Source: Mytilus galloprovincialis (lineage: Eukaryota; Mollusca; Bivalvia; Mytilida; Mytilidae). From it: 64,000 nucleotides of DNA. The notes under the pieces were generated by a model. The model was not told the DNA's origin. It searched no databases and saw only the letters and a list, made by a program, of their open reading frames with translations. Made by a program: the position numbers and the translations under genes. The stretch is taken from NCBI RefSeq assembly GCF_965363235.1, contig NC_134844.1:48666872-48730871 (forward strand). Reading direction: 5' to 3'. Below are positions 12,321 through 23,459 of the stretch, one piece after another; the first letter of the stretch is position 1; every line of letters starts with the position of its first letter.

Positions 12321-13227
12321 TTAGTTGTTCAATTTTTGTTTAGCTTCTTTCAATTCATTCTCAAGACGTTCTTTTTCTCCTTCTAAATTCCTTCTTTCTA
12401 AATTCTTTACCTCAGTCTCCCATTCGTTTGTCAGCTTTAGACAGTAAATCTCGTCTATTTCTATAATTTTACTGTCTAATTCCTTTCTTTTCGTTTTATT
12501 TTATTTATTTCCTCGTTTTGCTTTTCGTTCTCCTCTATTTTAGCTATTTGCATTAACCTTATTTGTATATTACTTTCTGCTTCCATCAGCGTTTGTAAAG
12601 AAATGTCCATCATTTTTCAGTAGCATTTCATTATTCAAGAGAATTAACTCTGTACATTGTTTTTCTTTCGATGCATTGTCTGATTTGTTATCAAAGGCAA
12701 TACGGCGGTTATTACATTTATGCAGTAACGATTTCAGCTCAGGAGTTGAATCAACTATGAACTGGTCGAGGGAGATATTATCTTTAACAAGATCATCTTT
12801 TCTTGTAAAAGAATAATCATATATCTAAATACGCCCTCTCCAAAATGATCGACAAAGTATTGAATAGTATCTTGTTCTTCCTTAGTGAATCTTCCTATCC
12901 TTGTAACAAGTACAACAGCATGTGGCCCGGGTAAAATCATTTCTGTACATTTTACTAATTCATTTAAGGTATTGCCATTAGTAAATCGAGTATCAAAGAG
13001 TCCTGGGGTATCTACTACTGTTATTATTCTTCCAAATCTTGTCGCTTGTGATACATTGCATTTGTCAGTCAGTGACAGACTCACCAAAAACAGCGGAATC
13101 GAATGCATTTGTTTTTAGAATAGTATTGAATTTTTACCGGACCGAGTTTTACCTATAAGCAAGATTCGTCTTTCGGCATCTTCTTCCATATTTTCTACGT
13201 GAGAATTTTTCTCAGTCCACTTGAAAT
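12321..13227 (-). pseudogene. GIMAP/AIG1 GTPase exon, decayed copy
   Basis: This is the counterpart of the intact exon at 43032-43960. It keeps the acceptor (ATAATTTCAG), the DTPG G3 box and the AIG1 conserved box around PGPHAVVLVT, and most of the coiled-coil tail. The P-loop has degenerated: GKTGSGKS has become GKTRSGKN, with a nearby deletion. Compared with the intact copy, one base is missing near 12805, inside the G4 TRKDDL region, and 16 bases near 12495, so the frame is lost. It is a host-gene pseudogene. No GTP binding is expected. Confidence 0.85.
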
Positions 13228-13763
13228 CTGAAATTATGAATTCAAGTAACAAGCTTTTGAATAACAAACATGTATTGACTGCATTGAATGTATATCCATG
13301 AATGTATACATTACGGGAATGTTACTTGCCAATGACCACTAGTAGATCGTAAACTGATTATTTTTTGGGGGGATTCTGAGCTCATCTTGGTGATCGTTAT
13401 TTGTCGTGATTTCAGTCAATGGGGTTTGTAGGGAGTCTGTTTTAAATTGTAATGTGGATAGTTTCTTTTGTATCGTCTTACTCATATTCAATCTCTTAAA
13501 CATTTGTCTTTTAAAGACGTGTCAACAATTTTACTTATGCCCCGTATTCCGCCTTATTTGATATGTCATGTAAACAAAGGCATTAAAAGACGACATATTA
13601 AGTATGTAACGATAAGACTGCCTCCAGGATTTTGCATTATCTTCGATTACTGCTTAATCTGATAGCTATATAGATTTATCATATGTTTAGTAGTAAATAC
13701 AGTAGTTTTGCATATGTGATAAATAGCCTGCTGTTTAATCCATAGCGCGCAACTTTGATGCGC

Positions 13764-13827
13764 ACCCTTTATCGCATACCCTTTATCACACCCTTACCCT
13801 TTATCGCATACCCTTTATCACACCCCT
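13764..13827. repeat. 32-bp tandem repeat, two units
   Basis: Two 32-base units (13764-13795 and 13796-13827) are nearly identical. Each is built from two 16-base halves of the form ACCCTTTATCRCAYAC. A poly-T run of about 22 follows. It is a minisatellite in the dead GIMAP locus. Confidence 0.8.
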
Positions 13828-13920
13828 ACTTTTTTTTTTTTTTTTTTTTTTACATAAAGTCAGTTTTGGGTTTTTTTTTGCTTAAGAAAAATTTCCCTCA
13901 AAATAGGTAAATTTTTTGAA

Positions 13921-13995
13921 TGACGTCATTGTTTAGTATGTGACGTCACGAACGTCGAGTTTTCATATTGTATGTGACGTCACGAACGTCAAGTT
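13921..13995. promoter_or_regulatory. Three perfect CRE (TGACGTCA) palindromes
   Basis: Full CREB/ATF consensus sites lie at 13921-13928, 13941-13948 and 13975-13982. The last two sit in a 34-base tandem duplication that also repeats CACGAACGTC. The position corresponds to the intron between zinc-finger and GIMAP exons of the dead gene copy. It may be a repeat-borne cluster rather than a working enhancer. Confidence 0.5.
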
Positions 13996-14250
13996 TTCAT
14001 ATTTTTTGGCACACTAAATGCAACTATGAAAAATACAAAACACACAAATATTAATACAATAATAAACAAAATATTTTTAAATCAACAGCACGCAAATTGT
14101 AAGGTTACCCAGGTGCTTCGGATAATTGATCAGTTCTTTTAAGGCCTTTGAAACAAGACAAAAGTAGAACTGAAGGTAACCCAGTGCTATGGATCAAAAA
14201 ACAGTTCATATAATATAATTCTCTTCTGTTGAAATATATGATAAAGTGTA

Positions 14251-14383
14251 TAATACATGGCAAAATCCGTATCACATGCCGTATCACCCTCGACCAATAT
14301 CATCCCTCGGGCCTAAAGGCCCTTGGGCTGATATTGATGTCTCGGGATGATACGACATAGGATACGGATTTTGCCATGTATTA
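14251..14383. mobile_element. Hairpin MITE, 133 bp
   Basis: TAATACATGGCAAAATCCG at the left is repeated in inverted form at the right. Inverted pairing continues through most of the element and ends in a GGGCCTAAAGGCCC-type centre. It is absent from the corresponding part of the 41-48 kb copy, so it was inserted after the duplication or lost there. Confidence 0.7.
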
Positions 14384-14477
14384 TTCTCTATATATCGATT
14401 AATGATCGTGCAGAGAAGTGATTTTGCTTACAAATAGCTATTTAATTGCATATCATATACGTTAATTTAAAAAATAC

Positions 14478-14615
14478 CTGCTTTGGTTTACTTGCCACGC
14501 TGTGTTATCTGCGACAATGTAGTGATTGATATGTCATCGTGACGTTATTCACTGCATATATCACAGTTCTTGTCGGCAACATAATTTGTATTATGACATT
14601 CATCACATTTCCAAA
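14478..14615 (-). pseudogene. RanBP2-type zinc-finger exon, dead copy
   Basis: It has the same 138-base length and splice borders as the intact exon 46978-47115. The finger W-K-C-x2-C-x3-N-x6-C-x2-C is still readable, but two in-frame TAA stops follow in the C-terminal half of the exon. With the dead GIMAP exon it shows that the duplicated unit already carried the zinc finger plus GIMAP arrangement. Confidence 0.85.
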
Positions 14616-15091
14616 CTTAAAGAAAAGAAAAATGTGAAATATACATATTTAGACTTATATGTAAATATAATAATGTACGACAGCAAAATTTGACCTGTTA
14701 AATTGCATGCTTAACTGGAATTCCTCGTTGATTTGTAAATAAAATGGGTTTTACAAATAGAAGCACTTCGCTTTGCACTGACTTCTTCTGTCTCTTTCAA
14801 ATTAATAAACATATTATATTCTTGTCATGCATTATGTCACATCGAAGCGCACAATAGTGTACAGGTATCGTGGTTTCTTTCTTTTTTTAATTTTTTTTTT
14901 CTTTTTTTTCTTTTAATTAATCAAAGTTTTATTGCACTTTTGTTGTCAACAATTTACTCATTCTACAGCTTCAATTAAGTATCCCTTGAATTATTTATTA
15001 AATATCTAGGGAAAAATATTCATTAAAGTATATCTATAAAGTTAGATATAGTAAAAGTTTAATTTAAGAAGACTTAAAGGTGATTCATTTA

Positions 15092-15242
15092 ACATTCTAA
15101 CATGACGTCCTTCAAACGCTTTGAGTACACACCCGTGGTAAAATATGAATATATTGCCAGTGCTGTTCCGATTGTACTCCCACGTCATACGCTTTTTTAT
15201 GAATGAGATACCCGACGTCATAGAACAATGACGTTAGAATGT
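15092..15242. mobile_element. Foldback relic with TGACGT ends
   Basis: ACATTCTAACATGACGT on the left is mirrored by AATGACGTTAGAATGT on the right, about 150 bases apart. The internal 'cccgtggtaaaat' word is shared with the hairpin at 15556, suggesting related elements. Confidence 0.45.
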
Positions 15243-15555
15243 AAGCATTTTACGGGAAAATACACGCTTGTGAATCCGAAAATCATCACAAGGAAACATA
15301 CACAAACTAATGCTAAAATGTGGCAAAAGCCCTTTATTGTACATCATATAAGACATATAAATAAATTATCATTCAAATTCATCCAAAACTGTCTAAATAC
15401 ATTATTTTAAATAGTTTAAGCATGTCACTAATGCAGTTTGCTCCGTTCTTTTACGCTAGTTTATTAGTGCGTTTATTTATGGGAACGGCAAATATTTGCC
15501 TACACCTAGAGCGCTTCGATCCAAAAGAATTGCCGTATGTGTCCTATCAGAATCG

Positions 15556-15713
15556 AAATAATTCATGGGGGCTTGAATATATCTAGATTTTACCACGGGT
15601 TGTCCCTTTATGCCGATATTTTACCCCTCGCTATCGCTCAGGGGTAAAATATTTGTCATAAAGGGCCAACCCGTGGTAAAATCACGATATATTCAAGCCC
15701 CCATGAATTATTT
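15556..15713. mobile_element. Long hairpin MITE, 158 bp
   Basis: Two arms of about 75 bases pair almost throughout. AAATAATTCATGGGGGC is mirrored at the right end, ACCACGGGTT and ACCCGTGGT pair inside, and TTTTACCCCT pairs with AGGGGTAAAA around a CGCTATCG loop. Both flanks carry ATCAGAATC, a possible footprint of the target. Confidence 0.75.
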
Positions 15714-16179
15714 CTTAATCAGAATCTGACAGACGAAGGATATCTGTAATCCGAAATAATTCTAAATGATTACATTTATAGTTGTATTTGGAGTTGTTGT
15801 GTACACTTCTTTAGGCGTTTATAAAGTTAGATATATATTTATATTAAATCATATTAAATACAGTAGAGCAGTTCTACAGAATATAAATTTATACCGGAAT
15901 ACGGTACATTTCATAACCTAAACTGTAACTGGATTTATTCGTTATATATTAAATATACTCATTTTTGTTTTGTCCAGAAAAATGCCGATACAAAAACAAC
16001 TTTAAATCCGTTGAAACTGATATTGATAAATGCTTGAAATCAAGAACAGTCAATAATGTAGACAAGATTGATTTAGTTGTGTATTCCTCAAATGACCTTA
16101 TTTCATTATTTGTGAAGTTTGCAACACTTTTTTTTAATTCTTCCAAAAATATTTCTAAAAGTGATTTTTTATAGCTATT

Positions 16180-16600
16180 AACATGATTACAAAGATATTA
16201 ATCATGGTGCGTATATCGTTTTGCAATCCAAATACTAGTATACACAGAAACTGCCATAAACAACTAGTGGGAACGCAGGAATCTTACACGCCAAATTTAA
16301 CCCCATCGATTGTTTGCGATTCTTCCAAGTCAGGAATCTCTAGCCATTGTAATTCAGTGGTTGTCGTTTGTTTATGTGTTACATACTTGTTTTTTGTTCA
16401 TTTTTTGTACATAAATAAGGCCGTTAGTTTTCTCGTTTGAATTGTTTTACATATTTGGTGCCTTTTATAGCTAACTTATATGCGCTTTGCTCATTGTTGA
16501 AGGCCGAATGGTGACTTATTGTTGTTAATTTCTGTGTCATTTTGGTCTCTTGTGGACAGTTGTCTCATTGGTAATCATACCACATCTTCGTATTTTTTAT
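16180..16600 (+). repeat. Mussel dispersed repeat B (long copy)
   Basis: It is colinear with 46625-46972: 'cagtggttgtcgtttgttta', 'aaggccgttagttttctcg', 'gccttttatagct', 'tgttgaaggccg', 'tctgtgtcattttggtctct', 'cataccacatcttc'. The family occurs at least ten times in the window in both orientations. The 85-codon frame across it is not a gene. Confidence 0.7.
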
Positions 16601-16639
16601 AACCAGTCTTATATGTTGTGTTTTATTTTCGGTTCATTT

Positions 16640-16828
16640 TTTTAAAAGTACAGTGTGATGTCCATTTTCGCTGAACAATAATATATATTATTTTTAAAGG
16701 TACAGCTGAAGTCCGCCTTCCGGTTTGTTAAATATTAGCTCTTTTAAAAACCAATTGGTGGCCTTGTTTTTTGTTTTACTCTTTGGTTGTTGTCTTTACT
16801 TCTCCATTTTCAATTTTATATTACAACA
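16640..16828 (+). repeat. Mussel dispersed repeat A
   Basis: It shares the 'gatgtccattttc.ctgaac' start, 'acagctgaagtccgcc' core and 'ttgttgtct..cttctccatttt' end with the copy at 48110-48318. Confidence 0.6.
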
Positions 16829-17079
16829 TGTGCAAATGTTCTTACTCACGTGAATTGTTGTTTGTCTTTTATTTGTGAGATACTTATTAGCTACATGTAG
16901 GCCATGTAAGGCTGATTATAAGGGTGATTATGTGTATGTATTGTGAAGTAAATATGAACAAAATTTTGAGTCAACTATTGGCCTTTTTGTACATATTTCT
17001 TTAACATCAACTTAAAAGTATGCAGAAATTCATATCACAACTCGTTGAGAATGACTTTTGCTATACTTCATAGATAAAT

Positions 17080-17330
17080 GAAAATGTGGTATGAGTGCCA
17101 AAAGAACAACTATCCATCCCACAATTTGTAAAATTTAATCAATATAGGTCTGAGTACGGTCTTTAACAAGGAGCCTTTACTCACATCCAACAGCAATCTA
17201 TAAAGGGCCCTACGAATAACATTTGTTAAACCATTCAAAGGGGGAAAACAAACGGTATAATATGTTTAAACAACGAGAAACGAGAAACACTTATGAACCT
17301 CATCAACAAACGACAGATTAAAAACGAAAA
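17080..17330 (-). repeat. Mussel dispersed repeat B-related copy
   Basis: It starts with the 'gtggtatgagtgcca..gaacaact' end typical of B copies read in reverse, and continues with 'ggtct.agtacggtcttcaac'-like sequence. Confidence 0.45.
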
Positions 17331-18287
17331 ACCGATGTGTCATCATGGTCATATATCTATTTTAAGATTGATACAAGAAACATACTTTTCTGCAAAGAAA
17401 GCTACCTGCATGTCTTCAATAGAATTATACATGTGAGGTTAATATTCTCTAGTTATTATTAAAATCCGTTTATTTCAAATATCATAATATTTTGATATAA
17501 TATCTATCATATATCTTTGTCCTATTTAATTACAAATCAACAAACAAGGTTCAGGGAGGGTGCACTTGCTATGTAATAAGTGGTACGGATGAGCTGCTGA
17601 ATATTTCACTTTTCCGGGCTTTGAAAGAGGTCAAGGAATTCAGATTAAATATATCAAAAGATTGGTATTATAACTTGCCTCATTATATCATAAGAATCTG
17701 AAACTAGTCAGATGCATAAATATATTGCTGTTGTGGTTGGACCACAGTTGTAAATGTACCATCTATTTGAAAAACCAATTAAATCCATGTATCTTCAAAT
17801 TTTGTATCTTCACTCATGTAAGTATAGATGCTATTAATCAGATTATTTTGATATTTGCACCTATCAACATTCAAAGGTTTGTATACATGAAACATGATAA
17901 CAATTATTAAAAGAAAATCAATAGTGTCAGCTTCCTTTAAGACGGAACGGCAATGTCACTTTTTATCAGCCTCTATTTATATAAATAAAGGCAACAGTAG
18001 TATACCGCTGTTCTCTAGTTATAAATCGATTGAAAATTAGGGTAACAAACTAAAACCGAGAGGAACACATCAACTATAAATATTGGGTGTTCCTTCCTGA
18101 CTAAAAATATTTTATAAGAATTGTCTATTAAAATCACATTTTCTTCATAATGAAAGTCATAAAAGGGGTAAATACAGGAACGTGCAAAAAATTTGCATTT
18201 TTTTGGGGAAAAGCAAGCTGTCATTATTATGACTGTTTTGCTACTAAACATGAACGTGATGATTAGCAAAATAAAACACAATTTAAG

Positions 18288-18390
18288 AACAGATTTGACC
18301 GCAAAATTGTTGTTGTCGATACTCCTGGCCTATATGATACAGGGATGACAAATCAGAAAGTTACAAAGGAAATAGTAAAATATATTGAAA
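18288..18390 (+). pseudogene. GIMAP fragment, plus strand
   Basis: About 34 codons read RFDRKIVVVDTPGLYDTGM and onward to EIVKYIE. This is nearly the same as the G3 region of the plus-strand GIMAP gene at 62883. The match stops abruptly on both sides, and at its 3' end a repeat D copy begins. It is a scrap of a second-type GIMAP exon lacking the P-loop. Confidence 0.85.
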
Positions 18391-18391
18391 A

Positions 18392-18480
18392 GTAAAATCA
18401 CAAAAATACTAAACTTAGAGGAAAATTAATTCGGAAAGTCCATAATCACATGGCAAAATCAAATTAAATAAGCGAACTAG
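18392..18480 (+). repeat. Mussel dispersed repeat D
   Basis: 'aaaatcacaaaaatactaaac', 'aggaaaattaattcggaaag' and 'atggcaaaatcaaa' follow in family order. The repeat abuts the GIMAP fragment and probably marks the breakpoint. Confidence 0.55.
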
Positions 18481-18935
18481 TTGAACCCCGCCAAGTCAAG
18501 TGAAATAAATCTTGTAGTATACAATGTAAAATAATAGATGCATTTGATGATTAGAAGATTTCGTGTAAGTATTTTTTTAACATCTTAAGCGTTGCAAATA
18601 TGAATGCATTCCTTAGTAAACAATCATATTGAAAGCAACTAATATTAATCTTTAGATTCCTTCAGGTAAATTGCATACACGTTCTCATTGACTTCACATG
18701 CAGATCATATTAAGATATCTGGAAACATGAAAATATGCATGGGAATAATACTTATTGAAAAACAATGGGTTTCTCTTCATAACAAAAAAATGATTAACAT
18801 TTGCGCAGCAAAAAAAGCAAAGGAACAGCACTTTAAATGCTCTTCTTCATATCAAAATCACAATGACGCCTTTAGAATTCATAACATAAGGAATAGAGCG
18901 ACTGACAGTTTGTGTCTTCGTCATTAATTTTAAAA

Positions 18936-21900
18936 TCAGTTTTCAAGTAAAGCCAACTTCAAATGTTGAATTTCGAAAGGGATCTTCATTTCATCAGTGA
19001 AATCAAAGTACGACAGATGTTTATCATCTATCTCCGACGGCACATCACACTTTTCAAGTAAAATGATCAACAAAAAGTCCGATGTTTTCTGTAGTGTTTC
19101 AAGAATTATCTGTTTCAACAGACACCATTCTCTTGTCAGAAATTCTTTGGAAAGAACTAGTATGCTTTTCCGACTTTTCTTTATACCGTTCATAGTCGTC
19201 TCCAATAACGTTGAACAGGAGTCATAATCAATACCAGGAAAACCTAAAACAAATTACAAATATATATCATTAGGTTTACTCACTAAACAGAAATGTGTGT
19301 TTGCTTCTTATTTTGATTGCTTTGATCCATAAAGATATGTTTGAATGTTTCTTTTGACCACAAAATATGTATAGTATTTTTTCTTTTATTTCGTTACGAC
19401 AAATAATTCAGGGATTTTCTTGTTTAAATACTTGTAAAAGTATGTTTTGTCTTGCACAGATGGTGAAGAGTTATGAAGGGTTAGAAATTTAAAGGATAAA
19501 CAAAACACAAAAGTGTCTATTGCTAGGAGAAAGCAATTGTAGTTTTATTCATATTAAATAATGGCTTAGTAAGTCGTCGTTTCAAGTGTCATTTGGCAAA
19601 CATAGATAATGTATGGCTACCTACATTGCACTTTTTATATGTATCATATATTTCCAGTAAGCACGTCTGCATTTTCGAAATATACATTCAGTTTTGTTTG
19701 CTACATTACCAACATCAAAGCAAGCACGTGTCTATACCCTTATAACCAGCTTTGTGGATGTTAAAATAAAAAAATTCTGTTACCTTCTGTGATTTGAATT
19801 GAGATTAATAATACGCTCGATAATATACTATTGTATTGCTACCTGTAAAGATCATATCACTATCGAACATTGGTATGCTAAGCTGATGTTGTAGAAAGCA
19901 TTTGACCCAACCAGTATTAGCTCCACTCGTGATAATACAGAAATCATATCTCCAGTTGTGTTGAACATCCACAGGTTTAGTCTCTATTTGAACACGTTGA
20001 TACACAATTTCCGGATTTACGTCATATTCAACGGCATGGTTGGTAGATATCACGTACTGAATGTCACCTGACTGGTCAGCTTGTGTGACGCCTTTCTTGA
20101 TTAAATTAGCTTTCAAACTCTCCGCTATTTTAACCTGCTCTGCCGTGAGTGGGAAGGTTTGCAAAAAAATCAAAAAGTTTGAAAGTTTTCTTAGATAGTT
20201 ATCACCATGAACTTTTAGTACTAATTTACGAAGAAATTCTACGTCCTTTCGTTTTCTAGCTATATATGTTAACGCATGAATGAGCTCGTCATACATAATT
20301 GATTCTTCTCCCAATCTTAAAATAGAACATAATAATGGTTGGATATTTCCATTTCCGAACTTAAAATTTGACATCATGAATGCTCTCTTATGCCATTCTG
20401 ATGCGGTTCTAAATTCTCCTAAATCAAAATATATTGCCCCAAATGTGAATGCTGTGAAATAATTTTGACCCTTTGCATTAAAGCACTGGTTAAGGTAATC
20501 AAGGGCTGCATGTAAGTACTCCTTGTTGTATACGGCTTCTGGTCCATTCCGGTAAAATTTCGGAAGCTTCGCAAGTCTTTGACAAATTTCAGCAACTTTA
20601 CATACATCCCTTGCGTTCAAATTTAGCCTTACTGACGTTTTCCCGTCCTCTAACGCCTTCTTTAATAAATCTTCCATTCTTCCAAGCGGACAACCTTCCA
20701 AAGAGGACATTTCCAAAAATACTTTCATTCTGGTCGAAAAATCAAACCGGCGTAGGCAAGGGTTTTGTAATATGGAAGACGATAATTGTCTTTCAGATTT
20801 TTCAAGATATTCGATGTTTTTAGCCGGACCGAACTTGTACAATAACCAAAGACTCATCCCCTCTCGACTAAAAACCACTTCATCATCAGACAGTTCATTA
20901 TTAGCACATTGAAAAGAAGACAGCGGATTACTAAGAAGGGCTTGAAATTGTTTGTCATTTTCATATGAGCTGTAACTTGGGTAGGTATCGAAGGGTTTAT
21001 GTGTGGAAACAAGAATATGGCCAATATACGCATAGGAACGAGCTCTATAAATAATGAAGCATTCGTTGTCCTTTGGTAAGTTCTCAATTACAGACCAGAA
21101 TAGATTAACAGCTGTCTCACTTATGGATGTTTTGTTGCTTGTGGCTACTTCAATGTCGGGCATTCTACTGTAAGCCATTGCATAGTAAAATTTCCAAACG
21201 TTGTATTTTTCTTTCGGATAAGAAGTATTTGAAAGAATTTGCAACCCTTTTTCGAGCAATTTCACACTAGAATTTTTATCAAAGAAACTGTCATTTGTTT
21301 TACAGTTTAGTGCTTGAAACATAAGTCGTCGTGCATCCAGTGTGTAATTTGAGGCCTGACAAAGAGCATCTCTCTTCTCTCCTAAAGCAGTTTTTTTTTC
21401 ATCCTTGATTAGTTGTAAAGATTCTAGTAGCATTTGCTCTGCTTCAATTCCGCTGCCGTTGTAATCTTCAAATAACGAAGCATAACCTTGTTCAAGGACA
21501 CAAATTGCCTTTTCAATAATGTCATTCGGATCACTGCTTTTCAAGATTTTATCTATTCTCGCTTCGAAGATCGCCGCCTTTTCTGGTAAGTTGCTATTTC
21601 TATTTTATACTTCAAGGTCAGCTAATGTATTTAAATGATTCTCGTTGTGCCTCATCTTACGTTCAAGCTTTTCAAAATTATTCGCCTGGTTTCTACGTTT
21701 TTTTGATGGACTATCTACTACAATCATCATTATCTCAACAACATCATGAACCACTGGATGTTCTTTTTCTTTCGCATTTTGCAGAGATCTTTTACGATTA
21801 TCGATCCACGATTGATTTGATGTTTGCATCAAGTTCAATTTCCTATTTAATAAGCCGGGACATATGTCGTTCAATTCTGGTTTCTTGGACTCCATTCCGT

Positions 21901-21946
21901 TTCCGTTTCTAATATCAAAAACAGCAGTCGGTAAAGAGTATTCCTC
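18936..21946 (-). pseudogene. TPR (TTC22-like)-TIR gene 1, one in-frame stop
   Basis: Two coding exons: 21946-19843 (acceptor TTTGCATTGCAG; donor ACAG|GTAGCA) and 19243-18936 (acceptor TTGTTTTAG), joined in phase 1 over a 599-base intron. The first ATG in frame is at 21895. The long exon is helical and TPR-like, and by memory resembles TTC22: LEQGYASLF, DPLSSFQCAN and a Leu/Ala-rich C-terminal half. The TIR domain starts near RYDFCIITSGANTGWV in the first exon and continues in the second with SRKSILVLSKEFLTREWC. A TAA at 21605-21607 breaks an otherwise open frame of about 786 codons. The alignment with gene 2 (32174-35020) is ungapped across it. It could be a young pseudogene, a null allele or an assembly error. 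Confidence 0.8.
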
Positions 21947-22289
21947 CTGCAATGCAAAAAAGTATTCAGGTATGAAGATGTCGTTCAATTATTTGTACAC
22001 AGAAGTGCAATTAAACAAACAACAATGAAACATACATAGAAACGAGCGGTTAGATAACAACTGTCATACTGCTTACTTGGTACAGGACATTTTAAAACAA
22101 AATGGAGGGTTGAATATGATTTTGAAGCTAGCCAAACTTCTGCGCTTTATGACAATGCTTAAACTCATAAAAAACTGTATATACGAAAAGAAAAGAAAAC
22201 AGGGGGGTTGCACATGTCATCAGCATATCACTTTGCATTATTCTATGATTGTGGTTCATCACATGTTCAGTTTAATATAATTTTGTTTA

Positions 22290-22990
22290 GCTATTAATCA
22301 TCGATCATTAACAATACGTAAAATAAATGATAATACGTAAAATAGATGATTAAAATATCTTACGTAATGTTTAAATCCTCTAATCAATATAAAGTGCTAC
22401 ATATATTTATTTATATAATACCAAAGTATATTTAACCTTTTATCTGACTCACCGTACTGTATATACATTTTAAAAGGTAGCAGTAAGTCGACAATGGAAA
22501 GGCGACGTTGTAAGTCCTTATCGTTTTATGACTAGATGTTGTGTAATTGAATTTTCGTAAAATGCGAATTACTTTTCTTGTGATTTATAATACGACATTG
22601 AATAATTTATGGTAAAAGGGTTTTTCGAACAATGAACTTAAAATATAAAACCAATAAAACGCAGATTAATCAGATAAGAAACCATTTCTGGTAGAGTTGT
22701 CCTAATCGATGGTATAATAAGCCCAATAGAAAGAACGTATGTGTTGATATAAATCATCATTGAAATGGTCATACTAAAATTTTGAATTATTTGATATACA
22801 CAAGACTTTTTTTCAAATGCAAAGATTATTAACGAGGGGTTTGACTACATTTTCTTTCAATATGCGCCATGCATCTTCAAATTAAGCAAGCTATAAAGCC
22901 AAGTTTAATCTTTAATTTTCTATTAATCGAAATACCTGTAATAAGTCTAAGGACTATGACAGTTGTGTGACATATCTAAAAGAGAGGCAA
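22290..22990 (-). repeat. Duplicated promoter module X, copy 1
   Basis: It is similar along its length to 23460-24240 and 28490-29230. Shared landmarks are 'ttatctga.tcaccgtact', 'gtccttatc.ttttatgact', 'tcgatggtat', 'ggtcaaactaaaattttgaatt' and 'gcatcttc.aa'. Read on the minus strand it lies just upstream of TPR-TIR gene 1. Confidence 0.65.
22364..22467 (-). promoter_or_regulatory. Candidate promoter and 5' exon of TPR-TIR gene 1
   Basis: In the minus sense a TATA-like TGTATATACA (22458-22467) is followed 8 bases on by an AP-1 consensus TGAGTCA (22445-22451). A donor, ACATTAC|GTAAGATA, closes a 5' exon at 22364. The next acceptor is the coding exon at 21946. An equivalent TATA-donor pair occurs in module copy 2. 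Splice use is inferred. Confidence 0.4.
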
Positions 22991-23063
22991 ACAATTCCGA
23001 AAATAAAATCACACTAAATACGGCAAAACATATATGTAATTATGTTTAATATAAAACATTGTG

Positions 23064-23459
23064 TCAAGCCATTGCATCAGCTGGTGTAACTAAAAATTCA
23101 GATCGAGAAAAAAAAAGTACAAATTGTAAACAGCTGAACAGTGAAGCTGTCGTTGCAATGCAAATGCCTTCACGGGCAATCACAACAAACTTGTTTGTCA
23201 AAATGTTTGATGGTCCTTGACACAACATACAGTTAAAAACCATCAAAGCCTGATATTTAAGTACAAAACGAACGCATTATTACTAAATACTAAATGATAG
23301 ACATATGTGTTCTTAATAACAATAAGTACATACCAATATCAGTATTATTCAAAAATCAGTTAGCCTATGTTATTGCACAGGAACATAAAAATGTTCAACC
23401 GATTTGTTTTAAAAATGAATGTCCAATATGTTTTTATTCAAAATTCTATGACTAACTGT
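23064..23459. other. No gene seen between modules
   Basis: AT-rich spacer between two X modules. The only open frame (60 codons, minus) has no splice or family support. Confidence 0.4.

Larger units (their letters stand above)
10372..16960. repeat. Segmental duplication, decayed copy (with 41400-48480)
   Basis: Colinear similarity to 41400-48480 runs in the same orientation. Anchors are 'ttaagtacaaggacctgagt' (about 10498 and 41528), 'atagccagttgtc', the GIMAP exon, the zinc-finger exon (14478 and 46978), 'cacatcgaag.gcgca', and 'aggccatgtaagg.tga' (16899 and 48418). The distance between copies is about 31 kb. This copy carries dead exons and extra hairpin insertions. The gene's first two exons were not found in it. 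Confidence 0.8.

Noticed and set aside
12885-13118. Plus-strand frames over the GIMAP exons (also 43615-43977)
   Set aside because: They are antisense shadows of the GIMAP coding strand.
15949-16146. 65-codon minus-strand frame with a plausible helical peptide
   Set aside because: It starts at TTG, has no clear acceptor or donor, and no recognised family. It is kept only as a weak possibility.
16183-16440. 85-codon frame ending in a hydrophobic tail
   Set aside because: It runs through dispersed repeat B. The same translated tail appears in reverse at 51482-51724 for the same reason.
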